From Podarcis raffonei (Eukaryota; Chordata; Lepidosauria; Squamata; Lacertidae), in NCBI RefSeq assembly GCF_027172205.1, contig NC_070609.1, forward strand, positions 54,228,001-54,292,000: a DNA stretch of 64,000 nt, read 5' to 3'. Position numbers and translations under genes: made by a program. Shown here piece by piece: positions 56,541-64,000 of this stretch. Position 1 is the first letter of the stretch; the number at the start of each line of letters is the position of its first letter. The notes under the pieces were generated by a model. The model did not search any database. It saw only the letters and a list, made by a program, of their open reading frames with translations, and was not told the DNA's origin.

Positions 56541-56782
56541 CAGTGGTACCTCAGGTTACAGATGCTTCAGGTTACAGATGCTTCAGGTTACAGACTCCAC
56601 TAACCCAGAAATAGTACCTTGGGTTAAGAACTTTGCTTCAGGATGAGAACAGAAATCGCGCGATGGCAGTGTGGTGGCAGTGGGAGGCCCCATTAGCTAA
56701 AGTGGTGCTTCAGGTTAAGAACAGTTTCAGGTTAAGAACAGACCTCCAGAACGAATTAAGTTTGTAACCTGAGGTACCACTG
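56541..56782. mobile_element. Tigger-like MITE
   Basis: cagtggtacctcaggttaca and the reverse of taacctgaggtaccactg with TA on both sides (56539-56540 and 56783-56784). Confidence 0.93.
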
Positions 56783-57007
56783 TACTGATTGGGCATCCTG
56801 ATAAGGTAGTATCTTATTAGAGTGCAGTGATTGATTGGGTATATAAGGAGTATACCCAAATGTATTACTAATAAGTAATATATATGATTGTGTGAATGTC
56901 CACTGACTCTCAATATTCCAGTGCTAAACCACTGTATGCCAATTTCTCTTTGATTAGATTCCCCCCTCCCCACAGCCAAAACAAGGAAATGTTTTATTAT
57001 ATAGATA

Positions 57008-57249
57008 CAGTGGTACCTCAGGTTACAGATGCTTCAAGTTACAGATGCTTCAGGTTACAGACTCTGCTAACCCAGAAATAGTGCTTCAGGTTAAGAACTT
57101 TGCTTCAGGATGAGAACAGAAATCATGCAGTGGCAACGCGGCAGCAGCGGGAGGCCCCATTAGCTAAAGTGGTACCTCAGGTTAAGAACAGTTTCAGGTT
57201 AAGAACGGACCTCCAGAAAAAATTAAGTTCTTAACCTGAGGTGCCACTG
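57008..57249. mobile_element. Tigger-like MITE
   Basis: Same family and orientation as the copy 225 bp to the left, TA on both sides (57006-57007 and 57250-57251). Confidence 0.93.
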
Positions 57250-58210
57250 TATGTCAATTCTCCCATTTCCCTGCAAAACAGTTGCAAAATAATAATTCAC
57301 TTTACTTCTTAATTTTATTCTTTGGTTTCAAAGAATACCTATAACATCCCCACATACACCCACCCCCAGATATGTTCTATGCATGTACTAATGCAATCTA
57401 ATGCAATCAAATATTAAGTAAGTTTGCCAATACTTTAGAATTGGTTACATCAGTTAGGTCTGTTTCTACTCTCCATCTTAACAGATGGTCCTAGAGTGAA
57501 CCATGGGGATCTGGTAGTGAGAGAACAACATTGTCCATTCCAGCGTATCAAATAGACATGGACCATGTATAGGTCTTGGTGTTCCTAATTAGATTCTTCA
57601 CCTACTGGAGGACTCCTGAAAGATAAGGGTAGAGCGGGAGATGACAGAGGTCCTTTTGGTCATATTTGCACCTTGTGACTCCAAGACAATAGGGGAACTG
57701 TTTGCCAGATGAAAAGCAGATTCATTCCTCCCCACTGGCTCTGATGAAGATTAATTTGCATGCTGTCTGTAACACCACTGGTCAGAGGGAATTGGTTTCC
57801 CATCTAAGGCAGAACACTCTTAAATCCTTTGCCATTTCCACTGCTATCCATTTGATTTTAATTAAAGCACTGCCATGAATTATAAAAGAGCAGATCTTCA
57901 AAGCCATTAATTACAGCCCCCTTGGTGTCTTTGTGCTAACATTATAATGACAAGTGGGGTGGGGAAAAACACACAGTCTATCAACATGCAGTGGGGGAGA
58001 TGGCAGCTAGAACTACCCAAGCAGAACTATTATTCTGACATCCTTGGCATTGGGCTTTCTGATTGGGAGAGGAGGCACATCTCCTGTGAATATGGGCAGA
58101 CCTGCAAGGGGGATTCGTTCAGTCTGGGAATGGCATCTGCCTATATGGAGCACCTCTTTGGAAATGGGTCAATCCATGACAGGGATGGGCTCACCTGACT
58201 ATTTGGGTTT
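57250..58210. other. Unique DNA; 57700-57950 candidate conserved element
   Basis: 57700-57950 has tttgattttaattaaagcac and caaagccattaattacagcc, rich in homeobox-type cores. No repeat or exon. Confidence 0.38.
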
Positions 58211-58214
58211 CCCT

Positions 58215-58447
58215 CAGTTTTTCATTTTTCCACCAGTCTTCAGTTCTCCATATTTCCGTATCAATTTGCATTTTTTTAAGTCCTCGTGAATTTCTCCCTA
58301 CATATACCTTTTTTTTTACAAAACAATTTCCCCTAAAAAAAATACATTTTAATAAATTGTATTCATCAACATATGCATTTTACCCTAATATATACATTTG
58401 GGGGGGGCTGGAAAACTATGTTGCAAAATTCAGAGAAGCACGAATTT
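58215..58447. repeat. Interspersed repeat S fragment
   Basis: caacatatgcattttaccct and gctggaaaactatgttgcaa parallel the copies near 28970 and 51240. Confidence 0.5.
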
Positions 58448-58461
58448 TGTATTTTCCATTC

Positions 58462-58520
58462 TATTAAACTGATAAGAACAGATACTACACTTGATCTTAG
58501 CCAAAAGGCCGAGAAGTGAT
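58462..58520 (-). pseudogene. U2 snRNA retropseudogene, 3' truncated
   Basis: The minus strand starts atcacttctcggcctttt and follows the first 59 or so bases of U2 spliceosomal RNA, with only the fourth base changed (U2 has ATCGCTTC). The rest of U2 is absent. The flanks tgtattttccattcta and tgtgttttccattcta form a duplication with one change, so it arrived by target-primed retrotransposition. It lacks most of U2, and no U2 promoter is visible. Confidence 0.92.
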
Positions 58521-58659
58521 GTGTTTTCCATTCTAATATTGAATCAGTAGTTGCAAATTGTTGCTGTTGTTGTTACCCACTCTTCCTATCAAAGAAGTCC
58601 AAGGCAGTAAGCAACAAACAATTAAAACATATTTTTTTAAAAAATAATTGGGAAAGATC

Positions 58660-58860
58660 TTGACTTAAAAGGCTTGTCTTCAGTAGGCACTAAACAGACA
58701 ACAGTGATGGTGCCTGTCTAATATTCAATAGAAGGCATTCCAAAGGTGCCACAGTGCTACAGACCTAATTCCTACACTGTGTGGAGCAGACCTCCTGATA
58801 AGATGCAAGGGGCCCTCAGCGGCAGAGCAGTGATGGATCATCATCATATATTTATTTATA
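58660..58860 (-). repeat. Old LINE-like repeat debris
   Basis: gatggtgcctgtctaatatt and gcattccaaaggtgccacag recur weakly at 38000 and 56450. Confidence 0.4.
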
Positions 58861-59118
58861 CTCCATTTTTTCCTCTGACAGGGACTCAAAGCAGCTTACA
58901 GATAAAAATGAGAACAGCTTAAATATACAATCAGGATGTATTGGGGTGAGACAATCCTTCAGCTATTGGGCAAGTATTCAGATGAATTAGGCAGGTCCTC
59001 CGTTAAGTGTGAACTGAATCAAATTCCCCCCCCCCCACTTCCATAATCCATATGCACCTTTGCAGAATGAATCTGTGGAAGCAGGAAAGTCAAATAAGAC
59101 CACATCTGGAGTTTCATT

Positions 59119-60960
59119 GGTGGGAGTTGCAAGTGGGGAGAGCACAAAAGTGCTCAGCAGTGCCTGATTTATGTATAGGCTAAGAAGGCTGAAGCCTAGG
59201 GCCTCTAAATCTAGGGGGCCTTGCCAGCCTGCCCGCTTCCCAGCAGGCAATCTCCCCTCTCCAAAAATTGCAAACCCAAGACTTCATGCAAGGGCAGGGC
59301 AACTTAGGCTAGCCAGTGGGGCCCAATTTGAAGAAGTGGGGCCCAACTTTAGGTTTTTTGTTTTGGTTTTTTGTAGGGCCCCAGTTCGCAGCCAAAGTGT
59401 GCAAAATCATAGAGATATAAATAAAACCCATCTAGATTGCTCTGGTGTGGGAGGCCCCTTAGGAGCAGCACGCAGGGCCCAATTTGGCCAAATTGCTCCA
59501 ATTGCGTTAAGATCAGATCAGACTGGACAAGCCCTGCACCTTCTAGGTCCCTGGTGTCACTATTCAGAGTACAGACTCAAGGACTTGTTATGGAAATAAA
59601 GGGGGGCACTTATTGGAAATCATTTCTGTCACCTCTCCCCCCCAACCCCTGGGATGATGAATCCAGCCACCTTTTATTCACAGTCGCATAAGCACTACAC
59701 TACAGCATGGCCATAAACCTGTACATTCAACCACTGAAATACACACCGAATATGTAGCAATGAAGATTTATGTTATTGCATTATGAATGAACACTGTGTT
59801 TTATTAATGGACTCTGTGTTTTTTAAATTACCTAAGAGCCACCAACAGGGAGCTCTAGAATCTGACAACTAACCAATCGGGTACTACCAAACAGTGACCC
59901 CTATTGCTGAAAGCAGGTAACCAGCAGGAAACGCTTCAGCTCAGCCTTTGCACTGTTGACTGAGCACCCCCTGCTGTGCAGATAATGGAGAAAGCTTTAA
60001 AAATGCTTTTGCAGTTAATCAGAACTATCCAGCAATATCAAGTTATAGGAAAACTAGTGTTATTAACAGTAATCCTTCTAGTTGGTTAATTGGTTCGGCA
60101 ACTTCCATGCACATGACGTGTGATGCTAATTATTTTCCCGAAGAGTTAAATGATAACTAATCAGAGGCAGCTGCAGTTGCAAATGGCAACAAAATATCTG
60201 TGAAAGGAAGAGGAGCAAATTTCCTCAAGTGTGTTGCAGGCAGAAATACTGTTTGTAATGAAGTGAGAGCAGTAGTTTACTTGCTTGAATTAACAAATAA
60301 TAAAGTTTTGAGAATTTAAATTCTAGATTAAAACTGATTACTTAATTCAGAAGGAGATTGTAACAAAAACAGTGGAGCATAATTTGAATAGTAGAGTGCC
60401 TGGTATCTGGTGGGCAGACCAAAGCACTCGTTAGGAGAGCTATGAGATTCAGATGAGGGTCAGGTGAGGGTCAAATGCCTTGTCAATCCCAGCAGGTAAA
60501 TAAGAAGCCTGCAGCGAAGGCAACAATGGGAGTGATTCCCTATATGGGTGAGTGCATGACTTAGAGCTAGGTTTGTGGCCGAGGCAGGTAAAGCATCCCT
60601 CCACTTATGCAGAGGTTAAGGCCCAGACCTTATTTTAAGAATAACATTACAAGTTCATTTTCCTAAGAAATGATGCTTATTCCACAAAATGTCCTTTAGA
60701 AGAGAAATTGTGAATTACAGAATTTTAAATCCCCATCATCATCCTTGGCTTCACTCAATTTTGTTTATAACATTCTTCCATTTTCTTCTAGTTGTGAGGG
60801 GGAGGGGGAGGGGCCTCACAAGTGGAGTAGCCTAAGGCCTCTCTTCATCTAAATCTGGCCCTGGTGCTCAGGTTCTGTTTTTAAGCCATAGGTATCTGGC
60901 TGGCCCTGTGAGAATAGCATCCCTGGTCACCCAATGGTCAATCTAACCCAGCTGCCACTA
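59119..60960 (+). mobile_element. CR1-type LINE 3' end split by a hAT element
   Basis: The left piece (gcaagtggggagagcac) joins the right piece (gtgctcaggttctgttttta, gccataggtatctggctggc) to give the normal subfamily 1 order once the hAT element is removed. Confidence 0.78.
59158..60863. mobile_element. Long hAT element, 1706 bp, perfect 8-bp duplication
   Basis: The left end cagtgcctgattta and right end taaatctggccctg are inverted repeats, the same as in the 378-bp MITE at 14885. gtgctcag flanks both sides exactly (59150-59157 and 60864-60871). The outer 350 bp at the left is GC-rich and MITE-like. The inner 59700-60770 is AT-rich with retained CpGs and no recognisable hAT transposase. It is either a deeply decayed internal region or captured host DNA. 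Confidence 0.88.
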
Positions 60961-61021
60961 GATCTACAGGTCTTAGGGATAGATCAGTGCCAGACAGCTG
61001 CTGCACAAGATCCTTTAACTG

Positions 61022-61350
61022 GCACTTAGCATCTAGGACCAGCATAAGAACATAATGACTCCATCTAGTCCAGAATTCTCTTCTCCCAGTGATTACCAGA
61101 TGCCTGTGAGAAGCCCACAAGGAGGCTATGGGCACAACAGCATCTTCCACTTATGATCCCCTGCATCTGGCATTCAGAGACATGTTGTCTCCAGTACTGG
61201 AAGTAATATACAGCCATCATGACAAGCAGCCATTGAGAGTCTTGACCTCCGTGAATTTCAGAACCCCAATCATGGCAAATTATCCAGTAAGCCACCCGTC
61301 CCTGGTCTTAAGTTCTACTCTAAGGCATTCAGAAATTTAAGGACATCCTG
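61022..61350 (-). mobile_element. CR1-type LINE 3' end, minus strand
   Basis: gcataagaacataatgactc, gattaccagatgcctgtgag, cagccatcatgacaagcagc and ttgagagtcttgacctccgt are the reversed subfamily 1. Its edge lies about 640 bp before the MMP2 start codon. Confidence 0.78.
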
Positions 61351-61987
61351 AACACACTTATCCTACTCCCTGTGGATCGTTGGTATCCTTTGTCCAGCTC
61401 CGACTCAAGGAAGGGAGCAACGTCCATAACCTTGGAATGACTCTCCTTAAATCGGAAGCCACAACTCAAGGGACATTTTATCAGTGTGGCTGGGCCCAGC
61501 CGGCCTTGTTATCCAGTCTCAGAAATGCTGCTTAAGCCCCCCTCTGTATTCATCTCATAATCAAGCATATGATTCCTTCAGCAATGCATCTGAGCTGAAA
61601 CATTACCCAAGTTGTAGTACGGAAAGGCATAAACTGGTCCGTCAACTCTTGTCTCTTTTTCTTTTCACTGTTCAAAGAGGGATCTGTCTGTTGCTACCTT
61701 AAAATCTTAGCAAAACACACATCTGGTAACTGCCCCTTCTCTTCTCTCCCCCCCCTTCATGTTTCCACTGGTTTTTCAGACTTCCTCTTGCGGTGATTTG
61801 GAGACTGCGCATCTGGATTTCTTAAACATACAAAGGAATTGCTGGAGCAAGCAAAAGCAGAGAGAGCCCTGAGGAAAGTTAAGATGTGTTGATAAGCAGC
61901 TGATGGGACCTTGCAACTCAAGACACTGACAGTGCCAAGCTCTTTACGAAGACAGGGCTTCAGGGAAATAATACGAATCGAAGCAAA
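61351..61987 (+). promoter_or_regulatory. MMP2: MMP2 5' flank and presumed 5' UTR
   Basis: This non-repeat DNA lies between a degraded CR1 copy and the MMP2 start codon, so it must hold the 5' UTR and probably the core promoter. I see no TATA box and no CpG island, although mammalian MMP2 promoters are GC-rich. A long pyrimidine run at about 61734-61758 followed by tttttcag ending at 61779 resembles a 3' splice site. An untranslated upstream exon is therefore possible. The transcription start cannot be placed from sequence alone. Confidence 0.5.
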
Positions 61988-62191
61988 ATGAAGATGCACA
62001 TCTCCTTCAGCTTTGCTGGTTGCATGCTTAAAATCCTGTTGATCCACATCTCCATTTTTCACCCAGCCTCAGCCCCACCACCACCAACTTTGAGGCTTTC
62101 AGAAGACGTACCAGGCAGAGAACTGATCCCATCACCCATCATAAAGTTTCCAGGGGACATTTCTCCAAAAACTGACAAAGAACTGGCATTG
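61988..62191 (+). CDS. MMP2: MMP2 (gelatinase A, 72-kDa type IV collagenase), first coding exon
   Basis: This exon encodes the first 68 residues of a secreted zinc endopeptidase that degrades denatured collagen and basement-membrane collagen. Residues 1-29 form a signal peptide with a hydrophobic core (MLKILLIHISIF) and an ASA end. Residues 49-67 carry the diagnostic propeptide start SPIIKFPGD followed by PKTDKELA, which from memory closely matches human and chicken MMP2. MMP9 is quite different here. The chosen ATG has A at -3, and the N-terminus MKMHISFSF resembles the chicken MKTHSVFGF start. The exon ends in a whole codon (ttg) followed by gtaagt, a phase-0 donor at the same point as the known MMP2 exon 1 end, as I recall it. 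The cysteine switch, catalytic, fibronectin and hemopexin parts lie beyond the window. The odd feature is about 18 extra residues (30-47, proline-rich start, then charged) between the signal peptide and SPIIKFPGD. Confidence 0.93.
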
Positions 62192-63027
62192 GTAAGTATG
62201 TGTTTGTTTGTTTGTTTGTCCCACACCCCCCCCCACACACTTATTTCCCTTTGAATAATATTTTGCAATGTCTGTCTTGCTAATTCTCTGATTCTCTGTA
62301 ACCCAAATGCTGCTGCTTTCCATCTCTGAGGTTCCTGGGTGGGGAATAGGAGCTGGCAAAATTATCAGCTTTCAAAATGTTGAAGCAAGCTGTTTCCCCT
62401 CATAAAACTTTTAAAGTCAGGCCAGAAGTCTGCATTTGTGAATGGCTGCCCTCTGCCTCTGCAAACAAAGTTCATCAAATTGCTGAAGATTTAACAGGGG
62501 GAGGGGGGTGGCAGAATTGTATATAAAGTAAACAGAGGTGTTTTTTAGAAAAATTGTTTATGAAGCATAGCTTAAGTATAGCCTGAAAGACAATTACTGT
62601 ACACAGGTGGCTTTGTTTTTTAGCAGATATAATGACTAGTCTCGACCAAGATCTGCTTGAAGCAGTAACTGCCCCTTGAAGCTATTCTCAAACTATGTTC
62701 TATCACCATTTCTGAAGCTGCACTGAAAAAGTTTCGGAGGATGTCTGCTCTTAGACATTATAGCTAGTTACAGATTTATTTTGTCTGTGTTTATTTGATC
62801 TGTCATAAAAACCAACCTTATAGAAATGAAGATTTTAGGAAGAAGGGAACCATGACATGTGCAATGCAATCTGATGCATTTAACTGAATTGTGCTCCATG
62901 GTGCTTACTCACAAGTAGATATAGTATCACAGCCTAACAGGGTAACCCTATAGATGTTTACATGGAAGGAATCCCATTGATCTCAGTGGGGCTTACACCC
63001 TAGTACTTAAATGTATCTTAGGCTGCA

Positions 63028-63232
63028 AGTCAGAGTGGTGCAGTGGTTAGAATGTCAAAATAGGACATGGGAAACCAGGGTTCAAATCCACACTTGGTCA
63101 TGAAGCTCATTGGGGCAGTTGCTGCCTCTTAGCCTAACCTATCTCATAGGGTTGCTGTTGGGAGAAACAACACCTGGAGCTCCTTGGAGAAAAGATGGAA
63201 TAGAAATGCAATCAACCCATCTTTACAAGGGT
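63028..63232 (+). mobile_element. tRNA-derived SINE (type 3), + strand
   Basis: gagtggtgcagtggttagaa, gaaaccagggttcaaatcca, cctaacctatctcatagggt and ggagctccttggagaaaaga in the normal order. It sits in MMP2 intron 1 on the sense strand. Confidence 0.85.
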
Positions 63233-63296
63233 GTAAGCCCCACTGAGCATAATGGGATTTCCTCCTGAGACAGCATGCAAAGGTCTGTGCAGTTAG

Positions 63297-63405
63297 GGCA
63301 GGAATAGCCAATGTGGTACCATCCAGATGTTGCTGATCTCCCACCTCATCTTTCACTATTGACCATGCTGGCTAAGGCTGATGGGTATTGGGACCCATCT
63401 GTACC
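63297..63405. mobile_element. Palindromic MITE (family A), degraded
   Basis: tagccaatgtggtaccatcc and ggctgatgggtattgggacc keep the family outline. Confidence 0.5.
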
Positions 63406-63739
63406 ATACATTTAAATAACTATCCTACCACTTTAAAGAGTCAAATATTTTCAGGCTCTAGACTGGCCCCACCTAGCCAGGCTGGTAACTGAGCTGTGCT
63501 AAGGAAAGGTCAGCATAAGGGCTTCCTGTTCAGGCTGGGATCTTGTCCAAGCAACAGGCTGTCTTCACCCTGGTGTGTTTCTGTGAATCCTTTGGCTCCG
63601 ATTTCCCGGCTGTCCTTCAGGCTCCTCAAAATGCTGGGTCGATTTGGGCTGCCTGAGCCCAAGCCCAGACACCATCACCACACAAATTGGCTTGAGTTGG
63701 TTTGGTATTCAGGCATTGGCTAAATCTGGTGCACAGCCC

Positions 63740-64000
63740 TACCACATTCCCTTGTGAGCAGCCTTCCAGGAGCCACATGCTAGGGTCAAGGAAGATCAGG
63801 GGCAAAAGTGAGTAGTGCAATCAATGTGACTCTTACCTTCATACAGCTCAGTACATTCCAGCCATGCAAAAGTCAGTGTTTGCTACACCCACCCACATCA
63901 CCTCTCCATCCAGGCATGATCATGCAATTCAAGCCAGGCTAAAGCACTGGAGGAAACTAAAGAGCACTGCTGTTGAGGGGTGTGACTTTGGGCATGGCTG
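63740..64000 (+). mobile_element. hAT-like repeat, partial at window edge
   Basis: cacattcccttgtgagcagc, gtacattccagccatgcaaa follow the element split by a SINE at 44707-45300, and it runs off the window. Confidence 0.55.

Larger units (their letters stand above)
62192..64000 (+). other. MMP2: MMP2 intron 1 (5' part)
   Basis: This is intronic sequence after the GTAAGT donor. It holds a short GTTT run (about 62202-62218), a C-rich run, a tRNA-derived SINE (63028-63232), a degraded palindromic MITE (63297-63405) and part of a hAT-like repeat at the window edge. No further MMP2 exon is recognisable before the window ends. Confidence 0.8.

Noticed and set aside
58462-58520. Possible functional U2 snRNA gene
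   Set aside because: Only about 59 bases of U2, no snRNA promoter elements seen, and direct repeats at both sides.

Overview
The window looks like squamate (lizard) genomic DNA. The evidence is its repeat set: Sauria-type SINEs with an ACCTTT-repeat tail and a Bov-B-like 3' end, other tRNA-derived SINEs, CR1, L2/Rex1 and L1 LINEs, and many Tigger-, mariner-, hAT- and Harbinger-type DNA transposons and MITEs. The repeat families resemble those I associate with lacertid lizards, but that is an impression and was not tested.

Only one host protein-coding exon is recognisable: the first coding exon of MMP2 (72-kDa type IV collagenase, gelatinase A) on the + strand at 61988-62191. It has a signal peptide, the conserved start of the propeptide and a perfect GTAAGT donor. 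Everything after 62191 is MMP2 intron 1. In other amniotes the interval 5' of MMP2 separates it from the IRX3/IRX5/IRX6 homeobox cluster. The 61 kb upstream is therefore probably the IRX6-MMP2 intergenic interval, but this is synteny inference, since no IRX exon is in the window.

Layout. 0-2.6 kb: a young, internally deleted L1 with an 18-bp target-site duplication. 2.6-18 kb: mostly unique DNA peppered with MITEs, SINEs and microsatellites, with a nested SINE/hAT at 5.6-6.06 kb, an L2 copy near 10 kb, a SINE split by an OC1-like hAT near 12.8 kb and a hAT MITE at 14.9 kb. 18.6-20.0 and 22.1-22.6 kb: repeat-poor AT-rich blocks that look like conserved non-coding DNA. 20-25 kb: same-strand tRNA SINEs and a CR1 3' end. 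27-36 kb: further repeat-poor blocks, a near-perfect 126-bp palindrome (28.4 kb) and a Rex1/L2 LINE (31.2-31.7 kb). 37-49 kb: four Sauria SINEs, two of them lying inside other repeats and one split by a fossil solo LTR (48.2-49.0 kb). 49-58.5 kb: microsatellites, four Tigger-like MITEs, a 961-bp transposon with internal tandem repeats and a truncated U2 snRNA pseudogene. 59.1-61.4 kb: a 1.7-kb hAT element inserted in a CR1 copy, another CR1 copy, then the MMP2 5' region.

Many insertions can be dated relative to one another because an interrupted element and an exact target-site duplication are both visible. No operon-like gene cooperation exists here. The functional content is one gene start plus possible distal enhancers.
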